Assembly: GCF_004214935.1 (NCBI RefSeq) | Contig: NZ_SFCC01000004.1 | Coordinates: 372,001-436,000 of the forward strand | Origin: Amycolatopsis suaedae | GTDB lineage: Bacteria; Actinomycetota; Actinomycetes; Mycobacteriales; Pseudonocardiaceae | DNA length: 64,000 bases | Reading direction: 5' to 3' | Shown here: in pieces, positions 16,615 through 23,565 of the stretch | Layout: every line of letters starts with the position of its first letter | Numbering within the stretch: position 1 is the stretch's first letter | The notes under the pieces: model-generated | What the model was told of the DNA's origin: nothing | Databases searched by the model: none | The model's input: the letters and a program-made list of their open reading frames with translations, nothing else | Position numbers and translations under genes: made by a program

Positions 16615-17504
16615 GCCTCCCAGGCTCCGGTGGCCGGGTTCCACCGGCCGGCGGCGGTGCCGTCCAGTAGCGGATCGACGAACGGCACCACGAGCCGCAG
16701 GGCGTCATCCAGAGTGCGGGCGGAGAGGCCCGCGGCTCGCCGGGCCTCTGCTTCGTATCCGGGTTTCCACAAGGCCCGGTCGGGCACATCGAACCGCGCC
16801 GGTAAGGAAAGCCCACGGCGAACGGCTTCCGATCGGAGCGCCTCCCGCTGCGCCCGTCCGTCCACACTGGCCTGACCGACAACCGCGACGAGGTCGACCA
16901 GGTCCTTGAAGCGTGCTGACGGACGCCGTTGCTCGCCGTACAGCTCGAAGATGGCGGCGAGCTTGTCCGCGATGTGGTCGACCAACGGGTAGACGCGGTA
17001 GGCGGGCTGCTCAAGCCCGGGAATCATGACCGGAACCAGCGACGTCACGTCATCCGGAACCCCGGTCATCCGAATACCCTCGCAGACAACGTCGACGTGG
17101 AATCTCGTCCACGGCGTCGCGCCGAGGACGGCCACCACCGGTACCCGGACGCCTTGGGCCACGTCGGCCACCCGGATGGCCTGTCCGGTCTCGAAGCGGA
17201 ACCAGTCACCGAGGTCCTGCTCGGCAGCAGCCCGTAGATCACGCTCAGCCTGATCCCGGTTGACCGCCCTGTACACGTCGATGTCGATCGTGTGGCGGAC
17301 CGCGATCTCACGAGCCAGCAGCGCGGTGGCGCCCTTGATGATCCACCGGTCGTCGACCGCATACAGTCGCGCGACCAACCGGTCGTAGGCGAACTGCCGT
17401 TGCAGATCGGGCAACGTCCAGGTCCCGTGCGGCCGGGCCATCCGACGCAGTCGATCCGTGAGGGCTCGGCGGAACGCGGCGGGTGAACCGTAGGGCAGGG
17501 TCAT
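16611..17504 (-). CDS. abiEii: AbiEii-type nucleotidyltransferase toxin
   Basis: 297 aa, ATG at 17504 overlapping the antitoxin stop by 4 bp. Contains KGATALLAREIAVRHTIDIDVYRAV, in which the KGgtaL...R.T.DiD pattern is the DNA polymerase beta-like nucleotidyltransferase motif (metal Asp of DID), then a substrate-binding helix region with DHIADKLAAIFELYG and RFKDLVDLV. Toxin of type IV AbiE systems, which blocks growth by nucleotidylating RNA such as tRNA acceptor ends in characterised relatives. Sits next to a tRNA-Phe integration site. Confidence 0.88.
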   Translation of the reverse strand: MTLPYGSPAAFRRALTDRLRRMARPHGTWTLPDLQRQFAYDRLVARLYAVDDRWIIKGATALLAREIAVRHTIDIDVYRAVNRDQAERDLRAAAEQDLGDWFRFETGQAIRVADVAQGVRVPVVAVLGATPWTRFHVDVVCEGIRMTGVPDDVTSLVPVMIPGLEQPAYRVYPLVDHIADKLAAIFELYGEQRRPSARFKDLVDLVAVVGQASVDGRAQREALRSEAVRRGLSLPARFDVPDRALWKPGYEAEARRAAGLSARTLDDALRLVVPFVDPLLDGTAAGRWNPATGAWEA

Positions 17505-18214
17505 CGGGTCGCGTCTGTTCCTTCCACGATGCCGCCCTGCCCCGTTGCCTCGGCGAGCCACTGCTTTGTCTCCGGCGCGTCGGCCAGTTCGAGAAGCCAG
17601 CGCAGCAGGGCCGAACCGTCGTTGCCGGGCAGGCGAAATCGAGCAGCGAGTGGAGCGAGGGAAGCGGCGACGTCGCCGGGGTGATCGTGGCCGGCGCGCA
17701 AGGCGTCAGCCAGGAGATACCCGACGGCTCCCGGATCCTCTCGTTCGGCGAGCAGGTCCGCGGCGATCCGGGCCGGCCGGGTGACGGGCAATCCTTGCAA
17801 CGTAGTCCACTCCCGAGGCTCGAGCCAGCCCCGATGCAGTCGCACGTCCGTACGCCGGGTCTGCCGCCGGACCGGCAGGGTGAACTCATGGAAGTCGGCA
17901 GCCAGGTGCCCAAGGTTGTAGATGGCGGCCGCGGACCGGTGGGACACCACACCGGTGTCGGCCGCGCGACTCCAGGACGGCACGTCCGGGGCAAGCTGCA
18001 GCCAGGCCGCCCGCAGGTCGACGTGCTCGACAGCGGGTGCCCCCCTGAGGCGGTACACCCCGTGGGCAACGCGTTCCACAGGGCCGCCCTCGGCAGCCAG
18101 CCGAGCCAGAGTGCTCCACGCCATCCCGGTCGCTTCAGCCTGCCGTCGCGTGAAGAGGCCCCACTGGTCCTCAGCGAGATCAGAGAGCAAACCCAGCGTT
18201 TGAGCCCGCGGCAT
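17501..18214 (-). CDS. abiEi: AbiEi-type antitoxin/transcriptional repressor
   Basis: 237 aa from ATG 18214. N-terminal winged helix: GLFTRRQAEATGMAWSTLARLAAEGGPVERVAHGVYRL, the type IV antitoxin (AbiEi_4) signature, then a C-terminal domain with SHRSAAAIYNLGHL and GLPVTRPARIAADLL. Represses its own promoter in known systems. Here the -10 TATACT (18222-18227, minus strand) stands 7 bp from the ATG, so the transcript appears leaderless. Followed by the toxin with a 4-bp overlap. Confidence 0.9.
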   Translation of the reverse strand: MPRAQTLGLLSDLAEDQWGLFTRRQAEATGMAWSTLARLAAEGGPVERVAHGVYRLRGAPAVEHVDLRAAWLQLAPDVPSWSRAADTGVVSHRSAAAIYNLGHLAADFHEFTLPVRRQTRRTDVRLHRGWLEPREWTTLQGLPVTRPARIAADLLAEREDPGAVGYLLADALRAGHDHPGDVAASLAPLAARFRLPGNDGSALLRWLLELADAPETKQWLAEATGQGGIVEGTDATR

Positions 18215-18250
18215 GCTGCATAGTATAGCGGTATCGCTACATTTTGCAGC
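18215..18250. promoter_or_regulatory. AbiEi operator, 36-bp nested dyad
   Basis: GCTGCA (18215-18220), N5, TAGCG (18226-18230), GTAT, CGCTA (18235-18239), N5, TGCAGC (18245-18250): two pairs of perfect arms sharing one centre. It covers the -10 TATACT of abiEi and suits autorepression by an AbiEi dimer. Confidence 0.75.
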
Positions 18251-18278
18251 ACCGCAGCCGCTGCGCTGTCAATAAAGA

Positions 18279-18303
18279 AGCCCCTGACCATTGGTCAGGG
18301 GCT
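18279..18303. terminator. perfect hairpin, likely the original tRNA-Phe terminator
   Basis: AGCCCCTGACC (18279-18289) and GGTCAGGGGCT (18293-18303), 11 bp, 3-nt loop, with AAT/TTATT on the minus-strand 3' side (CTTTATTG). It lies just outside the left attachment repeat, where the sequence downstream of tRNA-Phe was before integration. Confidence 0.65.
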
Positions 18304-18306
18304 ATC

Positions 18307-18353
18307 TGGAGTGGCCAGGGCCGGGGTCGAACCGGCGACCTTCCGCTTTTCAG
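18307..18353. repeat. left attachment site (partial tRNA-Phe copy)
   Basis: 47 bp identical to 28602-28648. It includes the T-arm, variable loop and 3' acceptor strand of tRNA-Phe up to the anticodon loop and then diverges, so the tRNA here is incomplete. Displaced chromosomal 3' end. Confidence 0.9.
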
Positions 18354-18446
18354 ATCTCGGGCCGTCCGTCCACCGTCGTTCAGAACGGCCCTGACCTGGG
18401 CAGACACGCAACGCCTGGAACCTCGGCGACACCGTGGACAAACCTG

Positions 18447-18470
18447 AACTGAGACGGAGACTGAGACGGG
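18447..18470. repeat. integrase arm-type site, left
   Basis: Two direct copies of ACTGAGACGG separated by AG, embedded in a 24-bp stretch identical to 28524-28547. Located 94 bp inside the left core repeat. In the excised circle these pairs flank the core on both sides, as arm sites do. Confidence 0.75.
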
Positions 18471-18749
18471 CTACCGGCCGCCAGGGCCCAGAAGTTCGAT
18501 GATCTGGCTGAGTGACGTGTTCACGGTGGCGAAGCCCCGTCGCATCTCTTCGCGGAGGTCGATCTGGTTCTCTCGAAGTGCATTGAGGGCGCCCGTGTGG
18601 GCCCGCAGCTCTGCGCGCACCTCAGCCACGTCGCGGTCAGCCCCGGCCGCGAGCACGCGAGCGGCGGCGCTGTCGGCGGCCCGCTCAGCCAGCTCAGCCA
18701 CCTGCCGTTCCAGGCGGGCTACACGCCCAGCCAGGTCTTCGTCAGCCAT
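18471..18749 (-). CDS. small coiled-coil protein
   Basis: 92 aa from ATG 18749 (MADEDLAGRVARLERQVAEL). Heptad-rich from ~8 to ~60 and again near the C-terminus (LRENQIDLREEMRRGFATV). No enzyme motif. Outermost gene of the element on the left, ending at the arm site. Proteins of this size and pattern are frequent in actinomycete elements but have no assigned role. Confidence 0.7.
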   Translation of the reverse strand: MADEDLAGRVARLERQVAELAERAADSAAARVLAAGADRDVAEVRAELRAHTGALNALRENQIDLREEMRRGFATVNTSLSQIIELLGPGGR

Positions 18750-18805
18750 GTCGTTGATCCTACTTCCTGCCCTCGCCGACAAGGCGCCCAACGTCCAGCT
18801 CGTTC

Positions 18806-18841
18806 GGGGCCCGCCAGCTGGGGAGGGTGCTGGCGGGCCCC
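18806..18841. terminator. perfect 13-bp hairpin
   Basis: GGGGCCCGCCAGC (18806-18818) with GCTGGCGGGCCCC (18829-18841) downstream of the kinase-like gene on the minus strand, separating it from the coiled-coil gene. Confidence 0.75.
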
Positions 18842-18856
18842 TGCTTCACGCCCCTG

Positions 18857-19735
18857 CTAGCGGGCGTTCCACCGCGCGGCCGTATCACCGCGACGGAGGG
18901 TGTCCACGCGGAAGGCCAGTTCGGCTGCCGCATCATCGTCGCCCGCGTCGGCGCGGCGAATGTACGCACCCAAGGTGTGAAGGTCCCGCATTTCGCGAAG
19001 CACCCCAAAGCCTTCCCAGGAAGTTACGTCATACCCGTAGGACGCGGCGAAGGCATCGCGCTCTTCTTGCGTGCGACCAAACCGCGCTCCTTGATGGGTA
19101 TTAGCGAGGTCGAGTTCGCGCGGCCCGGTGCCAAATTCGTCCCAGTCGCCGAGCAATGGACGAGAACCATCCCACAGCGTGTTTCCCGGATAAGCGTCAC
19201 CATGAATGAAGCCGACGCCCAACGGAAATTCTAGCTGTCCGTATTCCGTGAGCAGCACATGACGACGTTCGAACAACCACGTCTTGTCACTATCCGAAAG
19301 CCCGACACTCTTTTCGAGCGTGACACCTAACGACTGGAGCGGTTGGTACGGTTCGAGCTTCACGGGCGGCGAAGGCAATTGGTGAAGCTGCCTGAGAAGT
19401 ACACCGAGCGCACTCGCACCCGGCCGGGGCCTATCTCCTTGCGGGTAATGCCGCCAGAAAGTCACCACGTTGTTGCCGACCTGCACGGGTTGTTCCACGC
19501 TCGACGGTGCAGGCGCCGGAAAACCTTGACTTATGAGCCACTTGGAAAGAGAAACGTTCCGCCGCGCACATTCTACCGTGCTCGAATCGCCCGATAGGCG
19601 CACAACGATTTGCTGCGACGGCAGGAGAAACAACGAATTCGCATGCTCCCGCAACGAAATAGGTTCCTCGTGTTCAACACCGACCTGTGCACATGCTTCG
19701 TGTAGAGCTGTAACGATCGCTTCGCGTACAGTCAT
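18857..19735 (-). CDS. aminoglycoside/choline-kinase-like phosphotransferase
   Basis: 292 aa, ATG at 19735 overlapping the regulator stop. Eukaryotic-like kinase fold of the APH type: FLLPSQQIVVRLSG near the ATP pocket, catalytic loop FIHGDAYPGNTLWD (HGDxxxxN) and metal-binding GDWDEFG. ATP-dependent phosphoryl transfer to a small molecule is expected; relation to resistance is unproven. Two-gene unit with the TPR regulator is a recurring actinobacterial arrangement. Likely cargo of the element. Confidence 0.85.
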   Translation of the reverse strand: MTVREAIVTALHEACAQVGVEHEEPISLREHANSLFLLPSQQIVVRLSGDSSTVECARRNVSLSKWLISQGFPAPAPSSVEQPVQVGNNVVTFWRHYPQGDRPRPGASALGVLLRQLHQLPSPPVKLEPYQPLQSLGVTLEKSVGLSDSDKTWLFERRHVLLTEYGQLEFPLGVGFIHGDAYPGNTLWDGSRPLLGDWDEFGTGPRELDLANTHQGARFGRTQEERDAFAASYGYDVTSWEGFGVLREMRDLHTLGAYIRRADAGDDDAAAELAFRVDTLRRGDTAARWNAR

Positions 19736-21243
19736 CTATCCTTTAGCAGCTTCCTACTCATGGCTTCCGCCTTGAATTGGTCAATCTCCTGCGTCAGGTT
19801 ACGCGCGATATGCACCCGGGTATATCGGGGATTCGTCAACGCGCTGCGCACCCTTCCCAGCCCGACCGCCAGCTGTTCGATTCGCCGTTCCGCTGGTAGG
19901 TCGAGAACCGGACGCAGAGCCTCTTGCGCTCCTTCCAGGTCACCGAGGGTCAGCCGTGCGGTACATACGTCCACCCGCGCTATCGCTTCGTCACCGTACG
20001 ATCGCTCCTCTGGTAGTCCGGTCTCGTACTGCTCGATCGCCCACAGCGCGTTCCCTTCTGCCTGTTCCGCTTCCCCGAGAAGCGCGTACGCGCTCCCTGC
20101 GTAGTACCTCTGCTTCACGATGGGAAACGTCAGCAGCCCACCGAACTCTTCCAGCTCGTCGCCCACGCTGGCGGTATCCCGCGCATGGAGGGCGCGCTCA
20201 AGTGCGGCCATGGCGCGGTCACGGTGGCCGGCACGCGCCGCGACCCGAGCCTCAAGGGAGGCCAAGCGAACCCGGGAATCCGCAGTGACGGCGAACTGCT
20301 GGCCTCGTTCTGCGAAGTCGAGCGCTCGCCGGTGCTGGTGGGTCCACTCAGCGATAAGCGCGGCGGTCCCGTGCGTCCATGCCCGCAAACCGTCGTGGTC
20401 AGCCTGTTCGGCACAGGTCAGGGCTGCTCGCACCTGCGCCATGGCTGAGTGGGAGTCACCGAGGTTCTGGGCTCCGTGCGCGAGCAGGACACAGCTCGTG
20501 CCTGCCAGGAAGAACAGCTCCCGGGCCTGTGACGGATGCTGGCGGCCATTCTTGAGCAGGTCGAAGGCGATCCCACGCAGCTCGGTCAGGTCCCGGAACA
20601 ACGGAACCAGCGGAGCATGCACGTAGTTGGTCGCGATCCTCCCCAACTCGTACGCCAGGTGATCCAGGGTGCCTGAGCTGACGTTCGATGCTTCTGCCCA
20701 GGTGGCGAAGTCCAGCGCGGCCTTGGCCGCGTCCGCCGCCAAGGCCGACGCATCTTGCCGTTCGTCGTGCTCCTCGACGGCCGCCACCACGTCGGCCCGC
20801 CCATGAGCAACGACGATTCCCGACTCCAGCGCGCCTTGCCCATCGGCCGGTTGGTGGTTCAGTTCGTCCAGGATCAGGCGCTCGCGTTCGTCCAGTCCGT
20901 CCCACTCGTCCGGCGCGATCAGCCGACGGGCCGCGGTGCCGTACGCCCGCGCCAGGACCACGAGGTTGAAGGCCGATGGACGTCTCCCGGTTTGCGGCCA
21001 CCCCTCCCAGTCAGAGACCCGGGCCCCAGTCGTGCGCGCCTCTGAGTCGTTCGCAGCGGCGTTGAACCGCTCAGCTGCCTGATCGAGCGTCAGGCCGTTG
21101 GCGTACCGGTAAGCGGCCCGGATGCCGAAGCCCCAGCGTGCGCGCATCTCCGCTGCGATCGCATCGACGTCGCATCCCTGCCCGAGCATGGTCGTTCGTA
21201 GCGCGTCCCGCTCGCTCTTGCTCCCTGATTTCGCTCGTACCAA
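19732..21243 (-). CDS. XRE-like helix-turn-helix regulator with TPR domain
   Basis: 503 aa from TTG 21243, chosen because GGGGAGGG lies 7 bp upstream and relatives begin near SERDALRTTMLGQG; an open frame extends further upstream but without a good site. N-terminal DNA-binding region with YANGLTLDQAAERFN and VSDWEGWPQTGRRPS, followed by a long helical repeat region (LASLEARVAARAGHRDRAMAAL, YALLGEAEQAEGNALWAIEQYETGL) of TPR type. Probably senses a ligand or peptide and controls its own operon with the phosphotransferase. Confidence 0.8.
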   Translation of the reverse strand: MVRAKSGSKSERDALRTTMLGQGCDVDAIAAEMRARWGFGIRAAYRYANGLTLDQAAERFNAAANDSEARTTGARVSDWEGWPQTGRRPSAFNLVVLARAYGTAARRLIAPDEWDGLDERERLILDELNHQPADGQGALESGIVVAHGRADVVAAVEEHDERQDASALAADAAKAALDFATWAEASNVSSGTLDHLAYELGRIATNYVHAPLVPLFRDLTELRGIAFDLLKNGRQHPSQARELFFLAGTSCVLLAHGAQNLGDSHSAMAQVRAALTCAEQADHDGLRAWTHGTAALIAEWTHQHRRALDFAERGQQFAVTADSRVRLASLEARVAARAGHRDRAMAALERALHARDTASVGDELEEFGGLLTFPIVKQRYYAGSAYALLGEAEQAEGNALWAIEQYETGLPEERSYGDEAIARVDVCTARLTLGDLEGAQEALRPVLDLPAERRIEQLAVGLGRVRSALTNPRYTRVHIARNLTQEIDQFKAEAMSRKLLKDR

Positions 21244-21480
21244 GTGGATTCCCTCCCCGGAACTCACACGACTGGCAGGCAACACGACCCACTGAGACGC
21301 ACGGTACATCCCCCGGCGGGAAAACCGACCTCAGTTCCACCGTTTCCGCAGGTCAACGCCCTTTGATCATGGGGGTTAAGTCTCCCCGAGCGGGGAGGGT
21401 GATTCAACCGCGAACGGCCTTGAATTGAGACACGGGCAACACGAGAAGCCCGCAGCGCTCGAAGCGAACGTGGAGGAATC
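21244..21480. other. 237-bp divergent promoter region of the element
   Basis: Holds the promoters for the TPR regulator (minus) and the small membrane protein (plus). Visible features: the motif CCGCAGGTCA at 21346-21355, shared with other gaps of the element, and a short hairpin CTCCCC-GAGC-GGGGAG near 21380. Confidence 0.5.
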
Positions 21481-21681
21481 ATGGCGAAGCAGAAGATCCC
21501 GGGTCTGGAGACATCCCGCGGCATCCTCTCGAAGCTGATCGGCGTGGCTGTGCTCATCGCACTGGTGGTCCTGGTGGTCAAGTACCCCAGCGACGCTGCA
21601 TCGTGGGCCAAGGGCATCGGCAGCACGGTGGCTGACGGCATCGACGGATTCGTCGCGTTCTTCCGGGGCATCGGGAGCTAG
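21481..21681 (+). CDS. single-span membrane protein
   Basis: 66 aa with GGAGG 5 bp before ATG 21481. One strong transmembrane helix (ILSKLIGVAVLIALVVLVV) and a short amphipathic tail (STVADGIDGFVAFFRGIGS). Size and layout fit small membrane proteins of actinomycete elements (Spd-like or regulators of the transfer machinery), but no family is recognisable. Stop codon shares CTAG with the convergent GntR gene. Confidence 0.65.
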   Translation: MAKQKIPGLETSRGILSKLIGVAVLIALVVLVVKYPSDAASWAKGIGSTVADGIDGFVAFFRGIGS

Positions 21682-22031
21682 CCATGCGGACGCAGCCCAA
21701 CGTGACGTTCAAGCGCCTCAAGCCGTCGTTGCACGTCAGCGAGTTGCCGGGTCAGTGCATCCGGTGGCGCGGGGGCATCGGCCGGCACATCGGCGCCCGT
21801 GGCCCGCACGAAGGTCCCCTGTCCCTGCCGAGTCACGATCAGGGCCTCTTCCTGGAGCAAGCCGTAGGCGCGCTTGACGGTTCCAACCGACACGCCGAAC
21901 TCGTCGGCTATCGCCTGGTGCGGTGGAAGTTTGTCGCCGACGCGGTACGCCTCTTCGCGGAGCTGGCCGCGCAGTCGCTCCGCGACCTGTACATAGGGCG
22001 CGCGGGGGTCGCTGGGGTCGAGTTTGTCCAT
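21678..22031 (-). CDS. GntR-family repressor (KorSA-like)
   Basis: 117 aa. PYVQVAERLRGQLREEAYRVGDKLPPHQAIADEFGVSVGTVKRAYGLLQEEALIVTRQGQGTFV is a canonical GntR winged helix; the remaining 40 residues are too short for a ligand domain. Such short GntR proteins (KorSA type) repress the replication/excision genes of integrated actinomycete elements. The dyad at 22047-22075 just upstream is a likely operator. Confidence 0.88.
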   Translation of the reverse strand: MDKLDPSDPRAPYVQVAERLRGQLREEAYRVGDKLPPHQAIADEFGVSVGTVKRAYGLLQEEALIVTRQGQGTFVRATGADVPADAPAPPDALTRQLADVQRRLEALERHVGLRPHG

Positions 22032-22046
22032 GACGAGCAGCCTACG

Positions 22047-22075
22047 TCACTCAGTCGACTACTCCATCTGAGTGA
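22047..22075. promoter_or_regulatory. GntR operator candidate
   Basis: TCACTCAG (22047-22054) and CTGAGTGA (22068-22075), perfect 8-bp arms with 13 bp between, in the divergent region between the GntR gene and the HTH gene. Confidence 0.6.
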
Positions 22076-22154
22076 TAACAGCCGAGCTAGCTTGGCTCTT
22101 TATTCTACGTTGGCTAACGTTCCTGTTGTCGCACAAGGCGCACCAAACGCAAGC

Positions 22155-22187
22155 GGCCCCGGCGGTGTTGCAGCACCGGCCGGGGCC
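22155..22187 (+). promoter_or_regulatory. strong hairpin in 5' leader (attenuator-like)
   Basis: GGCCCCGGCGGTG (22155-22167) pairs with CACCGGCCGGGGCC (22174-22187) with one bulge. It sits 25 bp before the start of the HTH gene, between promoter and ribosome binding site. Could be a terminator/attenuator for the rightward operon. Confidence 0.5.
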
Positions 22188-22212
22188 TGCACCGAAACCC
22201 TCGGAGGAAACG

Positions 22213-22485
22213 ATGCAGTTCGAGCGTAACGAGTTCTTCACCGTGAAGCAGGTTGCGGACCGGCTGAAGATTCACCGGTCGACGGTGTACCGGGCGGTGA
22301 AGTCCGGTGAGCTGTCCGCGCTGAAGTTCGGGACCACCAGCAAGGGTGCGCTGCGGTTGCCGGGTTGGGCGGTCAACGCCTGGCTGGGCGAGTGCTTCGA
22401 CGCTGCGTACGCCCAGTTCGTGGAGGGTGACCAGTCGCCCGAGCTGGCCGACGTCGACGGCGGCGAGACGGTGGAGGTGGCCTGA
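22213..22485 (+). CDS. helix-turn-helix (excisionase/MerR-like) DNA-binding protein
   Basis: 90 aa, ATG 22213 with CGGAGGAAACG before it. FFTVKQVADRLKIHRSTVYRAVKSGELSALKFG is the HTH_17 winged-helix motif of BldC/Xis-like proteins; the acidic tail (SPELADVDGGETVEV) is unassigned. First gene of the rightward replication operon; may activate it or act in replication initiation. A second, separate HTH_17 protein (26961) is adjacent to int and is the better excisionase. Confidence 0.82.
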   Translation: MQFERNEFFTVKQVADRLKIHRSTVYRAVKSGELSALKFGTTSKGALRLPGWAVNAWLGECFDAAYAQFVEGDQSPELADVDGGETVEVA

Positions 22486-22487
22486 TC

Positions 22488-22895
22488 ATGGGGAAGCGGA
22501 CTTCGCAGCTGGCCACCGCGACCATCGGCGGGCGCGACACTGAGTTCCCGACCGCACTGCGTGACGGTGCGGACAACGCGGCTGACCTGCGGCTGACGTT
22601 CACGGTTCCGGTGTCGTTGCGGGAGATCGAGGGCGCGCTGTGGTTCTTGGTATGGCGGGGCGGTGTGGCCCTGGCCGACCTGGCCGACCCGGCCGACGCC
22701 CGGTTCCTGGTTGTCTCAGCGCTGCTGGACGAAGCCAGCGTGGACATCGCTGCCGCTGCCGACGAACTGAGCCAGGCGCGGCGCGGCACCCATCGTGGTG
22801 AGGTCGCCGACCGGCTCCGCCATCTGGCTGCCGACGTGTTCGGGCCGACCGTCCCGTCACCGCGCCGCGCCCGTACTGCGGGGGTGGGTCGGTGA
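22488..22895 (+). CDS. hypothetical protein of the element operon
   Basis: 135 aa; GGAGGTGGCCTGATC precedes ATG 22488. Central helical region RLTFTVPVSLREIEGALWFLVWRGGVALADL. No recognised domain, no membrane segment. Overlaps the next gene by 4 bp, so the two are made together. Confidence 0.65.
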   Translation: MGKRTSQLATATIGGRDTEFPTALRDGADNAADLRLTFTVPVSLREIEGALWFLVWRGGVALADLADPADARFLVVSALLDEASVDIAAAADELSQARRGTHRGEVADRLRHLAADVFGPTVPSPRRARTAGVGR

Positions 22896-23287
22896 GCTGC
22901 CTGACCACCACCAGCGGGGTACGCCTGGTCCCCGCACCGGCGCGGCCGGGGCCGGACGGGCAGCCGGTCGACCGGGTGGGCATCTGGGCCGACGACGACC
23001 CGGTCACCCGGCGGGGGCCGGTGGTGCTGTCCACCGATGAGGTCGCCCTCGCCCTGGCCCACTGCGGGGAAGCCCCCAGCAAGTGGGGCTACCGGCTGCT
23101 CGACGACACCGCCCGCAAGACGCTGGCAGGAGTCGCAGCCATCGGCCGGGGCGAGCTGGCCCGACTGGTCGAGCGGTGGCGGGTCGGCAACGAGCTGGAG
23201 ATCTGGCCGGCCGGGTACCAGACCAAGTGCCTGCGCCAAGCCGACGAGCTGGCACGCAAGGCGCACCGCGGCCCCCGACTCGACTGA
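22892..23287 (+). CDS. hypothetical protein of the element operon
   Basis: 131 aa from GTG 22892 (GTGA overlap). Basic C-terminal half with YQTKCLRQADELARKAHRG. Not recognised. Coupled to the preceding unknown and upstream of the DUF3987 gene, so probably part of the replication/maintenance module. Confidence 0.6.
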   Translation: MSCLTTTSGVRLVPAPARPGPDGQPVDRVGIWADDDPVTRRGPVVLSTDEVALALAHCGEAPSKWGYRLLDDTARKTLAGVAAIGRGELARLVERWRVGNELEIWPAGYQTKCLRQADELARKAHRGPRLD

Positions 23288-23565
23288 ACAGGCTCAGCCG
23301 ACCCGGCTGACCAGCAACCGTCGACCCCGACGCCCCTTCTGCCAGCTACCCGGCCGACCCCCCGGCTCACCGGGTTACGTCGACCCCGGCTCCGGCCGGT
23401 GGGACCCATCCGACCCACCACACCAGCCGACCCCGGCCCACGGTGCTGAACGCGCCCACCGACCGGAGCCCACCGACTTGCCCCGGCCGCCCATGTCGGC
23501 CCGACCGACCGGCTTGACCTGCATCGGTCGACCCCGACCCCTCTCGTACGTCAAGGGAGTTGCTT
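23288..23565. repeat. 278-bp gap with CGACC word repeats
   Basis: No credible gene. The words GTCGACCCC, GCCGACCC and CCGACC recur about eight times (23297-23537), all in one direction, in an extremely GC-rich stretch. Low-complexity composition explains part of it, but it parallels the other repeat-bearing gaps of the element. It ends in AAGGGAG, the ribosome binding site of the next gene. Confidence 0.5.

Noticed and set aside
16611-18214. AbiE pair as cargo of the tRNA-Phe element
   Set aside because: It lies outside the left 47-bp repeat; no third copy of the repeat was found further left.
22213-22485. HTH protein as the excisionase
   Set aside because: It heads the replication operon far from int; the 26961 protein directly before int fits better.
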